Assembly: GCA_035550375.1 (NCBI GenBank)
Contig: DASZPH010000072.1
Location: 62,001-126,000 of the forward strand
Direction: 5' to 3'
Length of the DNA: 64,000 nt
DNA from: DASSFG01 sp035550375
GTDB taxonomy: Bacteria; Planctomycetota; Planctomycetia; Pirellulales; JAICIG01
Positions 7,440 to 18,832 of this stretch are shown in pieces. Every line of letters starts with the position of its first letter. The stretch's first letter is position 1. Both the position numbers and the translations under genes were made by a program. The notes under the pieces are model-generated. The model was not told the DNA's origin. It was given only the letters and a program-made list of their open reading frames with translations, and did no database searches.

Positions 7440-10400
7440 ATGTCGGGCGCACTCGACCTGCCGCTTTCTGTTTCCGAGCTGGAGAAGGCTGTGGCCGCGG
7501 TCGAGCCGGCCGCGATCCTGGCGCCGCCGCGCATCTTGCGACGGGTCATCAAGCAAGATCGACAGATCAGCGGCATCGGTCTCAAGGTGCCGCATCGCAA
7601 GTCGTATCTGATCGATGCCGACCGCCTGCTGAACATCGTCGACCGGGACGAGCTTGGACTCGAGCCGGGCGCGCAACTCGCCGGAACGGTGCTCCTGCTG
7701 GCCCGTCCCGACGCCGACTACCTTGCTACCCTGACGGCGGGCGAGGCCCTGGTGAAATACTGGCGGCTCCTGTTCCACGCGCGAATTCACCAGGCACTCG
7801 ACCGCCGGGTGCAAATGGGCGAACTCGACGCGGCAACGGTGCGCCAGCGGATTTTGCGCTTAGGGGCGGCCGAGTTCGCCGAGATCCGCAGCGTGCTGGC
7901 GCAGGAAGATTTTTTGCTACCGCCGGTCAACGACGTAAGCGCCTACATCGAGTTCGCGGCTCTGTTCTTCGAGCTTCGCTTTTTTGTGGCCTCGCTCATG
8001 CGGCGCTACTTTCCCTCGCTCACCGATCTCGACCAGGTGAGCGAGATTCTCGAATCGGACATTGAGGCCGAAGGGCTTTGGGTCGCCTCGCGGCCCGCCG
8101 GCGCTCCGACGCCGGTGCAGGTTGCCGACGAGAGCGACCTCGACCTGAGCGACGAGGTGGAGGCCGCCGAACTGACCGTCGGGGAGGCCAGGCCGTCGGA
8201 GGGGACGTATCGCTGGCTAAACCGCCGAGCCGACCGGGCGGCCGCCACGGGCAACGCGGTGCGGGCGGCGATCCTTCGGACCCGCGCGGCCCGCTATGTG
8301 CGTCCTAGCGTTGCGCATCGCGTGCGGGCCGCCGCCCGCGACGACCTGCGGCGATTAACCCATCGCCTGCAGGCGGCCCTGAACCTGAGCGACAAGGATG
8401 CCTGGCGCTGGTCGCAGGTGATGACGGCCCTGTTAAGCCGCTCGGTACACGGCTATTGGACGCGCGAAGGGCGCACGCTCTACGACCTGCAAAAGGTTTG
8501 CCTCGATTTCGAGCGAGAGGTCTACACTCTCGACCTGGTCGAATGGGCGCTGGCCCGAGGCCGCGTGCCGCTCAAGCGCTACCTTCCGGGTCAGCGTGAA
8601 CTGCTGATGTCAAAGCACTTGCGGGTTGCCTTGGGGCGCGCCGCGAAGGCCCGCATCGACGACCGGGAGCGGCGGCGGCTCGTGCACTTGCTGCAATCGG
8701 CGGTCGCCGCAGCCGAACGCCGTTTGCGAGGTCGGTTTCGGCCGCCGATCGCCGCGGCCCTGGAAGGGGTGGGACTCAAGCCGGCCAACGTTCCCGAAAG
8801 GATCGCCAGCAAGAAGCTGATTGAAGAGTTGCTCGACCGCGTCGTCAAGCGCGACTTCCTGACCATGAGCGATCTGCGCGACGCCATCTCGCGCAACAAC
8901 CTCAAGCTGCCCGACCTGGAGAGCGCCCGGCAGGTTGTGTCGGGCGATCAGGTGCTCGAGGCCGACCGCGCCTTGGCCGCCTCGCTCGATGGCGTCTATC
9001 ACCGGGGCGAGGTCTACTTGCGGCTCCCCCAGCGGCTCAGTTCGATGGCCTTCGGCACGGCCTTGGGTCGTGTGCTGGTGCGCTATCTGGCCATTCCCTA
9101 CGGCGGCGCTTATCTACTCCTGAAATTCGTTGAGCACCTGGTTCTGTTGATCACGGGCAGCGAGGGAGGGCATGCCGAGCAAGTCGTCGCCACCGGCGAG
9201 GCCGTCGGAAAAGTGGAACTGATTCCGCCGGGCGTCCTTCACTTTGCCGTCTTCGCCTTGGGAACGGTCCTCCTGGGCTTGATCTACGTCGAAAGTTTTC
9301 GCAAGACGTGCATCCACGCCTGCCGCTTGCTTTACCGCGGCGTGCGCTGGCTTGCCGTCGAGTTGCCCGCCTGGCTGCTGAAAATCCCCTTCGTGCGGAC
9401 CATTTTGGAAAGCCCGCTCTACCGCTTCGCCGGACGCTACGTGGTCAAGCCGCTGGTCTTCACCGTGCTGATCATGGCCGCCTTCCGCTCTTCGGCCCGA
9501 GACCGGACGGCGGCCTGGCAAAACGGCGTGATTATTTTCTTCACGGCGAATCTGGTGCTCAATTCGCGCGTCGGGCGCAACGCCGAAGAGCTGATCACCG
9601 ACTGGTTGGTTCACAACTGGTATCGTTTCCGGCTGCGCGTGCTCGGCGCTCTCGTGCAGGTGACGATGGAGTTCTTCAACCGGGTCGTCGACACGATCGA
9701 CCGGCTGCTGTACTCCGTCGACGAATGGCTGCGGTTTCGCAGCGGTCAGGGCCAGGTCGCCGTCGTTACGAAAGCGGTTCTGGGCCTGCTCTGGTTCTTC
9801 GTGCGATACGTCGTGCGATTCTGCATCACGCTCTTGATCGAGCCGCAAATCAACCCGGTCAAGCACTTTCCCGTGGTGACGGTGTCGCACAAGATCTTGT
9901 TTTCGCTGGCCTTCACTCCCGCCGTTCACGACTTGCTTCTGGGACAGCTCAAACTGGTCCTGGCACCGGTGGCCGCCGAGGCCGTCTACTGGTGGACGAC
10001 CGTCGTTCTGCCGGGCGTGGTCGGCTTCTTGGTCTGGGAGCTGAAAGAAAACTGGCGGCTCTACAAGGCCAATCGTCCGCTGGTGCTGCAGCCGGTGGGG
10101 GTGGGACAGCACGGCGAGAGCGTCTCTCGTCTGCTGCGGTTCGGCTTCCATTCGGGAACCATTCCCAAGCTGTTCGCCCGGCTGCGGCGCGCCGACCGCA
10201 AGGCGCTCTGGACGGGCAACTGGAAAAAATCTCGCAAGCACCGTGACGCCCTGGAGTCGGTCGAGCACAAGGTACGGGATTTCGTCAACCGCGAATTCGT
10301 GGAGTTGCTCGGCGAGAGCCGCCGCTTCCTGCCGCTGCGGTTGCGACTCGGCCGGATCGAGCTGGGGGTGAACAGCATCCGCTTCGAGCTGAATTGTTCG

Positions 10401-10889
10401 GAGATCGCCGAGGCGCCGCTACGCATCGGCCTGGCCGAACGGTCGGGCTGGTTGACTTCACGCATCATCGAGCCGGGCTGGGCGGCCCGCTTGTCCGATG
10501 TGCCGCGGCAGGCGCTCGCCGACGCCCTGACCGGACTATATAAGATGGCGGGCGTCGAGCTCGTGCACGAGCAGATTGCGGCCAACCTCGACCCGCAGCA
10601 GACGTTTGAGATTACCGATCGAGGGCTGACCGTGTTCAGCGCGTCGGGAGAGCCTCTGCACGCTTTCGATCTGCGCGACGATCGTTCGCTCGTCGAAAGC
10701 GATTCGTCGTTGCCGGTCATCCGCCCCGAGCCTTACGATCGCGAGGCGCTCTTGTTCGCCAGTTGGCCGGTGCCGTGGGACCTGTGGGTCGAGGTCTGGG
10801 ATCGCGACCAGGCGGGCGGCCGTTATACGCCTCGGCTGGTGGTCGGGGCGCAAATTCTCCCGCAGTCGCTCGAGCGGGCCGTATCGTAG
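7440..10889 (+). CDS. Large membrane protein of unknown function coupled to LivF-like ATPase
   Basis: 1149 residues; I do not recognise the family. Residues 1-540 are mainly soluble, charged and helix-rich, with an acidic stretch (ADESDLDLSDEVEAAE) near 230. Residues about 540-920 hold roughly eight hydrophobic segments, including LAIPYGGAYLLLKFVEHLVL, FAVFALGTVLLGLIYV, AVLGLLWFFVRYVVRF and VVLPGVVGFLVWEL. The last 230 residues are again soluble. The ATG directly follows the TGA of the LivF-type gene, which implies translational coupling and possibly a shared complex. It does not look like an ABC permease, because no EAA-type loop is visible. A role in transport or envelope organisation is only inference. 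Confidence 0.7.
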   Translation: MSGALDLPLSVSELEKAVAAVEPAAILAPPRILRRVIKQDRQISGIGLKVPHRKSYLIDADRLLNIVDRDELGLEPGAQLAGTVLLLARPDADYLATLTAGEALVKYWRLLFHARIHQALDRRVQMGELDAATVRQRILRLGAAEFAEIRSVLAQEDFLLPPVNDVSAYIEFAALFFELRFFVASLMRRYFPSLTDLDQVSEILESDIEAEGLWVASRPAGAPTPVQVADESDLDLSDEVEAAELTVGEARPSEGTYRWLNRRADRAAATGNAVRAAILRTRAARYVRPSVAHRVRAAARDDLRRLTHRLQAALNLSDKDAWRWSQVMTALLSRSVHGYWTREGRTLYDLQKVCLDFEREVYTLDLVEWALARGRVPLKRYLPGQRELLMSKHLRVALGRAAKARIDDRERRRLVHLLQSAVAAAERRLRGRFRPPIAAALEGVGLKPANVPERIASKKLIEELLDRVVKRDFLTMSDLRDAISRNNLKLPDLESARQVVSGDQVLEADRALAASLDGVYHRGEVYLRLPQRLSSMAFGTALGRVLVRYLAIPYGGAYLLLKFVEHLVLLITGSEGGHAEQVVATGEAVGKVELIPPGVLHFAVFALGTVLLGLIYVESFRKTCIHACRLLYRGVRWLAVELPAWLLKIPFVRTILESPLYRFAGRYVVKPLVFTVLIMAAFRSSARDRTAAWQNGVIIFFTANLVLNSRVGRNAEELITDWLVHNWYRFRLRVLGALVQVTMEFFNRVVDTIDRLLYSVDEWLRFRSGQGQVAVVTKAVLGLLWFFVRYVVRFCITLLIEPQINPVKHFPVVTVSHKILFSLAFTPAVHDLLLGQLKLVLAPVAAEAVYWWTTVVLPGVVGFLVWELKENWRLYKANRPLVLQPVGVGQHGESVSRLLRFGFHSGTIPKLFARLRRADRKALWTGNWKKSRKHRDALESVEHKVRDFVNREFVELLGESRRFLPLRLRLGRIELGVNSIRFELNCSEIAEAPLRIGLAERSGWLTSRIIEPGWAARLSDVPRQALADALTGLYKMAGVELVHEQIAANLDPQQTFEITDRGLTVFSASGEPLHAFDLRDDRSLVESDSSLPVIRPEPYDREALLFASWPVPWDLWVEVWDRDQAGGRYTPRLVVGAQILPQSLERAVS

Positions 10890-11093
10890 CCAGCGCTCGG
10901 CAAAGAAATCTGGTAGGGCTCTTGCCAAATGGATGGGTGGGAGCCGTCGGCGTCACCGCTACGACCGGCAGAATCGCTACCAGCGTCCGCTCAGGTCTCT
11001 CCGTGAAGACCCCTACGTCGCGAGCCGATGAAATAACCCGCAGTCGCTGCACATCCGGCGCGGCGCCAGCTTCGAGCCGGTCGGAAAAACCCC

Positions 11094-12750
11094 ATGAAGC
11101 GAACGATAGCACTGCTCGCCTTCGCGCTGACTTTGACCGAGACCGTTGCCGCCTACGGTCAACTGGTCGGTCTGGCGGACGATATCATTGTGATTTCCAA
11201 GGGGCTGAGCAACCGCGAGACCGCGCGCAAAACGACGGCCCTGGGCCACGTGCCCGGCTCGACCGACGTGCCCTTCCGCTACGATCCCGGCGGCCGCGGC
11301 AACCGCCTGGAGGAGGCGAGCGAGCCGGCGCACTCGCACGCCCGTATCGGCGGCGGCCATCCCAGCGCGCTTTCCGCGGCTTCACTCTCGTTGGGCACGC
11401 TCACGGCCTCCTCAACACGGCAGCAGCGCGGTGCAAGACGTTCCGAGCACGTAGCGCTGCGGCAACCCAAGGCCGTTCAGCAGAGAATCCCTCCACTCTA
11501 CGGACTTCTAGAGATCCCTGCGGCCGAGTATCAGGGACCACCCGGTGCCATGACGCTCGATCAGGCCATCGAGCGGCTGGTCCGCGACAGCCCCGACTTG
11601 CGCTCGAAGCGATACGAGATTCCGCAGGCCCGGGCCGACGTGCTGACCGCCAGCCTGCGGGCCAACCCGCTCTACTTCCTCTCGGCCGCCAACTACCCCT
11701 ACCGGGCCCTACACACCCTCGCGACCGGGCTCGGTCGAATACAGCCCGACCATCATCCAGCCCTTTGACGCCAATCATAAGCGCCGGGCGCGCATGGAAG
11801 CGGCGAGCCGAGCCCTGCGGGTGCTCGAGGCCCAGTACCAGAACGCGGTGCGGCTCGCGATCGACGACGTGTATCTCGCGTTCACCGACGTGATTGTGAC
11901 GCGCGAAACGCTGCGTTTTGCCGAGGTGAGCCTGGCGGGGGCCAGAACCTTGTTTGAGGCGGTGCAGCGGGAAGAAGGGGAGGATGCCATCCACGAGTCG
12001 GACCAGTTGAATGTGGCGATTCAATACGAAACGGCCAGGCTGGGCGTCGACCAGGCGCGAATCGAGCTGCTCCGGGCCAAACACCGGCTGGCCGCGCTCT
12101 TGGCAATCGGCCGCGACCAGGCGGGGCAGATCGAAATTCACGGTCTGCTGCATCCGCCGGAATCGCCAGTGCCTCCTCGCGAAGTATTGGTCCAGATGGC
12201 GCTCGACAAGCGGCCCGACGTGGTGGCCTTTCGCCTGGGCATCGCCCGTGCTCAAGCCGACGCCCGCGTAGCCCGTAAGGAATGTCTTGACGACGTCTTT
12301 CTTGTCTATTCTCCCTACCAATTTCAGAACAACGGGCCGATTGGTCTGCAGAACTCCACCAGCTTTTCGCTGGGCTTGATGGGGTCGATTCCCTTGTTCG
12401 ATCGCAACCAGGGAGAAATTCGTCGTGCCGAGCTGAACATCGCTCAAACGCGGTCCGCCTTGACGGCCATCGAGCGCGAGGCCATCCCCGACGTCGAGAA
12501 CGCCTACCTGGAATACGAAGCCAGCCGCGACGCCATCGAGCGGATCGAAAACCTCATTCTGCCCGCTTCCGAACGGGCGCGGGTTCTCGCTTACCGGGAG
12601 CACGAGGCCGGCCGAACCAGCATGGTCGAATATCTCTTGGCCCTCCGCGATCGCAACGAAGTCGTACGCGAGTACCGCGACGCGCTCATCCGCCATCACC
12701 GCAGCATGCTGCAACTGAACACGGCCGTTGGGCAGCGGCTGATTCCGTGA
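11094..12750 (+). pseudogene. TolC-type outer membrane efflux protein, frameshifted
   Basis: Two frames together encode a TolC/OEP-like protein of about 550 residues. The first frame (11094-11768) gives a signal peptide (MKRTIALLAFALTLTETVAA) and the first OEP helix (AMTLDQAIERLVRDSPDL), then runs out of frame after SAANYPY. The second frame is open from before 11710 and reads GPYTPSRPGSVEYSPTIIQP, then the long coiled OEP helices to 12750. Removing one C near 11702-11703 joins the frames as ANYPYGPYTPSRPG without loss. This is either a real inactivating mutation or an assembly error. The second part alone could start at ATG 11794 but would lack the export signal. No membrane-fusion or RND gene lies beside it; the next gene is zwf. 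Confidence 0.75.
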
Positions 12751-12870
12751 AACGACCTTGCTCGCCGGTTGCCGCAGCCGCCCCGCATTCGCCGCGGAAG
12801 GCGATTTATGGTATCAACAGCACTGGCGGCCCGCCGTCGGGCGCCGCTTCATCACTCACGATCAAGGTCA

Positions 12871-14429
<1,559 letters not shown>

Positions 14430-14433
<4 letters not shown>

Positions 14434-15419
14434 TTCTGGCGGGCGACGTCGGAGGAACGCACACGAGAATCGGGTTCTTCAGCGTCGAAGGCAACGGACG
14501 CTCGCTTCGGGTCGATTCGCGCGTGGAAGAGACGTTCCGCAGCGGCGAGCACGCCAGCCTCGACGAGTTGGCCGCCGCATTCGCGGACAAGCATCGACTG
14601 CGGCCCGCCATCGCCTGCTTCGGTATCGCCGGCCCGGTGCAGCATGGGCGGGCCCAGGCCACCAACCTCGCCTGGCAAGTCGACGCGGCGCAGCTTGCGG
14701 CGACGCTGCAGGTGGAGAAGGCGATTCTGATTAACGATCTGGAGGCGAACGCCTACGGCGTTGCCGTGCTGGACGAAAGCGAGCTGGCCGTCCTCCACGC
14801 GGGCTCGCCCGACGCGGAGGGGAACGCCGCGGTGATCTCGGCCGGAACGGGCTTGGGCGAAGCCGGCATGTTCTGGGACGGCGAGCGTCACCAACCGTTT
14901 GCCTGCGAAGGGGGGCATGCCGATTTTGCACCCCGCAACGCCCTGGAGGAAGAACTGCTGGCGTTTCTGCTGGCAGAATTCGGCCACGCGTCGTGGGAGC
15001 GGGTGTTGTCGGGGCCCGGCTTGCACAACCTGTACCGCTTTCTGGCTCAATTACGGCCGGGCCGGGCTTCCGCCGACGTCGCCCGGCAGATCGAGCACGG
15101 CGACGCCGCGGCGGTGATCTCGCGCGCCGCCCAAACAGACGCTTGTCCCGTCTGCGTCGAAGCGCTGCGTTTGTTCGTGTCGCTCTACGGCGCCGAGGCG
15201 GGCAACCTGGCGCTCAAGCTGATGGCCACCGGCGGCGTTTATCTGGGCGGCGGCATCGCCCCGAAAAACTTGCCGGCCTTCAGGGGGGGCGATTTCTTGA
15301 CCGCTTTTTCGGCCAAGGGGAGAATGAGGCCGATGCTTGAAGAGATTCCCCTACGCGTCATCCTCTCCGAAAACGCGGCACTGCTGGGCGCGGCTCGCTG
15401 CGCGGCACTTCATCGCTAA
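14430..15419 (+). CDS. glk: Glucokinase (ROK-unrelated Glk family)
   Basis: ATP-dependent glucose phosphorylation in the cytoplasm, supplying the substrate of the preceding zwf product. The phosphate-binding motif is LAGDVGGTHTRIGFF at the N-terminus. INDLEANAYG and the EGGHADFAPRN segment are typical of the Glk family. Length is 329 residues. The ATG at 14430 overlaps the zwf stop (ATGA) and has GGAG nine bases upstream inside zwf; a GTG at 14415 is possible but less likely. The C-terminal GGVYLGGGIAPK and LSENAALLGAARCA segments complete the fold. The operon order zwf-glk is metabolically sensible. Confidence 0.92.
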
Positions 15420-15630
15420 ACAAGCAAACTTTGCGCAGGTCGTCGATTTGAACCGGCCGCCAGGGCGGGGGCCGAAGCTGGCGAACGGCTGATGGTTAAT
15501 CTGCCTCATCCGGCTGGCGCGGTTATCGGAATCGACCGAGAGCAAGTCATCGTCGCCGGAGGCGCGGAACGATGTAGCCTGCGAAGGAGCCTTTGTGGCG
15601 GCATCGAGGCCAACGAAGCACGATCAGCCG

Positions 15631-17016
15631 ATGAGCATGAGATTCGAAAGCCCGCGCGTCCGTGGGCGGGGCGGGCGACGAAGCGGACACCTCGAATCTT
15701 TGGAGAGACGCGAGGTTCCGTCGGCACTTCCGCTGGTGGCCGACCCGGCGATCACCAACACAGCCTACGTTGAGGCGGTTTACCAGGACGTGCTCGGCCG
15801 CCAGGCCGATCCGACCGGTCTGCAATGGGGGACGTCGCTCGTCGACTCCGGTCAGCCGCGCGCGAGCTTCGCGGTTCCGCTGATCTTCAGCGACGAGGCC
15901 AACTCGCAATTCATCCGTTCGGCTTACCAACAGTATCTGGGACGTGAAACCGATTTGACCGGCCTGACCTACTGGTTGGCACAAATGCAGGCCGGCACCA
16001 AGAACCAGGCGATCGAGGCGGCCTTCCTCTCCAGCGACGAATTTTACGCGCGGGCGGGCGGCACGACGGATGGCTGGATCCAGGCCGCCTACCAGACTGT
16101 TCTCGGCCGCGCCGCTGAAGCCGAGGCCCTGAGTTGGGCCACCTCCGAACTCAACGCCGGCAAAAGCCGGTACGACCTGGCCATGGCGCTGGTCATGAGC
16201 ATGGAGGGCGAAACGCGAAGCGTCGAGGGCGAGCTGACGCGGTTGGGAATGTCCCTCAACGCCGCCATCGCGAGCGCCCTGGCGGCGGAGCTCTCCGCCG
16301 GTCAGGTCACCGAACAACAGGTCACAGCCGACTTTCTGACTACCCCGGAATATTTCGAGGCGCACACCGGCGTGCCCGACACCATCGTGCCGGTGCCCAA
16401 CTGGCTGCCCACTGCGCCCAAGACGGAGGCCGATATCTCGGCCCAGGCCGCCGGCGGCAACGCCAACGTCGTCTTCATCGGCGATTCGATTACCCAATTG
16501 TGGCAGTCTACGGGCTCGTCAGATTGGAATCAGTACTTCGCACCGCTGCGCAGCCTCGACGCGGGCGTGGCGGGCGACTCGACAGAGAATCTGCTGTGGC
16601 GATTGGAGCAGGGAAATCTCAACGGCATCTCGCCAAAACTGGCCGTGGTAATGGTCGGCGTCAACGACGTCGGCAAAGGTGATAGCGCCGGCGACGTCGT
16701 AACGGGCATCACCTCCGTCGTCCGGACGGTCCAGAACGAGTTCCCGAACGCGAAGATCCTCTTGCTGGGCGTTTTGCCGGCCTTGCAAGTCCCCGCCAAC
16801 TCTGCGGTTCGTCAAGAGATCGACCAGATCAACCAGGCGATCGCGCCTCTGGCCGACGGCCAGCGGATCTGGTTCCTGGATGTGTCAGCTCAACTGCTCA
16901 ATCCCGATGGAAGTTTGAACCAGAGCCTGTTCCAGGCGGGGAACATTCATCCCAACGCGCAGGGCTATCACCTCCTCGCGCAGGCCATCGCTCCCTCGGT
17001 GCAAGCGCTCTCCTAG
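15631..17016 (+). CDS. DUF4214 repeat - SGNH hydrolase surface protein
   Basis: 461 residues from ATG 15631. The head carries LESLERREVPSA, a planctomycete motif often seen at the start of exported or surface proteins. Three DUF4214-like units follow (VYQDVLGRQADPTGLQW, AYQQYLGRETDLTGLTYW, AYQTVLGRAAEAEALSW), spanning residues about 50-250. The C-terminal 200 residues form an SGNH/GDSL esterase-like domain. It has VVFIGDSITQLW (Ser block I), GVAGDSTENLLWRL (block II), VVMVGVNDVGKG (Asn block III) and IHPNAQGYHLLAQAI (Asp/His block V; the Asp position looks changed to Ile-His). DUF4214 is found in adhesins and S-layer-linked proteins, so a cell-surface carbohydrate deacetylase or esterase is a reasonable inference. 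An in-frame GTG at 15595 and ATG at 15637 are alternative starts. Confidence 0.75.
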   Translation: MSMRFESPRVRGRGGRRSGHLESLERREVPSALPLVADPAITNTAYVEAVYQDVLGRQADPTGLQWGTSLVDSGQPRASFAVPLIFSDEANSQFIRSAYQQYLGRETDLTGLTYWLAQMQAGTKNQAIEAAFLSSDEFYARAGGTTDGWIQAAYQTVLGRAAEAEALSWATSELNAGKSRYDLAMALVMSMEGETRSVEGELTRLGMSLNAAIASALAAELSAGQVTEQQVTADFLTTPEYFEAHTGVPDTIVPVPNWLPTAPKTEADISAQAAGGNANVVFIGDSITQLWQSTGSSDWNQYFAPLRSLDAGVAGDSTENLLWRLEQGNLNGISPKLAVVMVGVNDVGKGDSAGDVVTGITSVVRTVQNEFPNAKILLLGVLPALQVPANSAVRQEIDQINQAIAPLADGQRIWFLDVSAQLLNPDGSLNQSLFQAGNIHPNAQGYHLLAQAIAPSVQALS

Positions 17017-17077
17017 AGATAGGGCTCACAATGCGAGCCACGGCGGCATGTCCCGCCCAACGCGGCGGTTCTACGGT

Positions 17078-18451
17078 TCACCCGGCCCGCAGCGCCTGCT
17101 CGATTTTGCGGATTGCCTCGTCGATGGTGCAGTTGCCGTCGGCCAGGCAGAGGCGAGATTGCGACTGCATCCAGTCGTCCACCTTCTTCTGCGCCGAAAT
17201 GACCGTGCTGTGGCTTCGTCCCCCGAAGTAGCTGCCGATCTCGCTCAGCGCGGCGCGCGTGTGCCGCCGCGCCAACCACATCGCCAGCATGCGGGGATGG
17301 CTGACGTGCTTGGCCTTGCCGTCGGACTTGAGGGCCTTGGGTTCGAGTCCGAAGACGCGCGAAACGGCCTCGCCGATGTCGCCCAGGCCGACCGGGCGGG
17401 TGTGGCGGCGCACGGTTTCGGCCAGGGCCTGCTCGGCCAGAGCCCGGCTGATCGGCTCGCCCAGCGCCCGGCTCGTGGCGTCGAGCCGGTTCAAGGCGCC
17501 CGACAGTTCGCGGGCATGCGTCGTCACGTGTCCGGCGATGTAGTCTTGCACCTCCTCCGGCAGCTCGATCCCCATCCGCATTGCCAACTGCCGCACGATG
17601 CCCAGCCTCGTTTCGTACTCGGGCATCTCGATGGGGCAGACAAGTCCGCTCTGTAAGCGCGTCGTCAGCTCGGGGCCGAGTTCGACCAGTGCGCTGGGTG
17701 GACGGTCGGCGGCAAACACGAGCTGCCGTCCTTCTCGCAGGAAGAGATCGGTCATGTGCAGCAGTTCGATCAGCGTCGCCTTCTTGCCGGCCAGAAACTG
17801 GAGGTCGTCGACGATCAACAGGTCGAGACCGCGGTACTTGCGGCGGAAGACGGGCAGGCCGCCGCCGTGCAGGGCCTCGAGGAAGTACGTCGTGAACTGT
17901 TCGGCCGACAGGTAAACGGCCTGCGCGCCGCTGCGGAGGCGGCGCACGTCGCTGTAGATCCCTTCAAGCAGGTGCGTCTTGCCGACGCTGGTCGGACCGT
18001 GGATCACCAGCGGCGACGATTGGCCCAGGCGGTTGGCGGTGCTCTTTGCCGCGGCCCACGCCAGATGGTTCGACTGGCCGACGACGAATGATTCGAGCGT
18101 GGCGAACCGTCGGCGCGGCGCCACGGCGGGGCCCGGCTTGAGGGTCTCCTTGGGCGGCGTGGCGCACACCGCGAGGGGCACGACGCACGCCGATCTCAGG
18201 GACTCCGCGCGCAGCTCGCTGTCGATGTGAAAGCGCACCGGCACGATCTTGCCGAGCGTCTCGCGACAGGAGGCTTCGATGGGTTCGCGGAAGTTCGTCC
18301 GCAGCCAGTCCTGATAGAACTGGTTGGGAACCCGCACCGTCAGAGTGTCGCCGTCGTATTCCAGACACGTGTTGGTGCCGAACCAGACTTCAAACCTCGC
18401 CTGTCCTACCTTGTCGGCCAGCGCAAGCTTGAGCGCCGACACGATCTCCAT
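17078..18451 (-). CDS. dnaA: Chromosomal replication initiator DnaA
   Basis: AAA+ initiator of about 457 residues. Domain I is at the N-terminus (ALADKVGQARFEVWF), followed by a short linker. The ATPase has Walker A GPTSVGKTHLL, Walker B LLIVDDLQFL and the arginine-finger region LTTRLQSGL. Domain IV has ARRHTRAALSEIGSYFGGRSHSTVI, which is the DnaA DNA-binding signature with Ser in place of the usual Asp and Thr (GGRDHTT). The ATG at 18451 has AGGG five bases upstream; a GTG at 18466 would add five residues. No dnaN, recF or gyrB follows, so the classical dnaA neighbourhood is lost, as in many planctomycetes. The changes in the DNA-contact loop could reflect an altered box preference. Confidence 0.92.
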   Translation of the reverse strand: MEIVSALKLALADKVGQARFEVWFGTNTCLEYDGDTLTVRVPNQFYQDWLRTNFREPIEASCRETLGKIVPVRFHIDSELRAESLRSACVVPLAVCATPPKETLKPGPAVAPRRRFATLESFVVGQSNHLAWAAAKSTANRLGQSSPLVIHGPTSVGKTHLLEGIYSDVRRLRSGAQAVYLSAEQFTTYFLEALHGGGLPVFRRKYRGLDLLIVDDLQFLAGKKATLIELLHMTDLFLREGRQLVFAADRPPSALVELGPELTTRLQSGLVCPIEMPEYETRLGIVRQLAMRMGIELPEEVQDYIAGHVTTHARELSGALNRLDATSRALGEPISRALAEQALAETVRRHTRPVGLGDIGEAVSRVFGLEPKALKSDGKAKHVSHPRMLAMWLARRHTRAALSEIGSYFGGRSHSTVISAQKKVDDWMQSQSRLCLADGNCTIDEAIRKIEQALRAG

Positions 18452-18832
18452 ATCGTCCCTGGTCACTTCCTGATGTCCTCAGCGCAAGACCATTCCCATC
18501 CGCAAACAGCGCGCAACCGCCCGTCACGGCCAACGTCGTCCGTGAGACTTTGTTGATGGGAAAGCGGCGTTGGGGTCAACGCCGAATTGGATTGTTGATG
18601 TCACCCGAGGCGTCGATTGTACGATTGCTAGCGTTGCTGTCAAAGCGCCGCGGGGCGCTTCGCTTGCGTCGCTCGCGCGGCGCCGTCTCTGCCCGCCAGA
18701 TTCGTCGCGAAACCGCCCGCTGCGGTTCGTCGACGTCGCAAAATTTTTTTCTTCCGCTCGCCGCGTCCGGGTGGAAAAAATGTCGGGTCGGCGCGCCGCC
18801 CGTTGGCGGCAGATCGCACAACTTGCCGCTCG
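18452..18832. other. Intergenic region upstream of dnaA
   Basis: About 380 bases between dnaA and the GNAT gene, both on the minus strand, so it holds the dnaA promoter. It is GC-rich with two A/T islands (AAATTTTTTTCTTCC near 18740-18760 and GTGGAAAAAATG near 18771-18782). I find no canonical TTATCCACA DnaA box here. The nearest look-alike, CTTATCCCACG at about 18890-18900, sits inside the GNAT gene and has a mismatch. There is no convincing evidence for an origin. Confidence 0.4.

Noticed and set aside
9114..10268. Long antisense frame opposite the 1149-residue protein
   Set aside because: Composition is that of a codon shadow (Gln, Asp, Arg rich) with no motif.
10763..11893. Open frame bridging the gap into the TolC-like gene
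   Set aside because: Arg/Ala/Gly-rich shadow; the TolC frames explain the region better.
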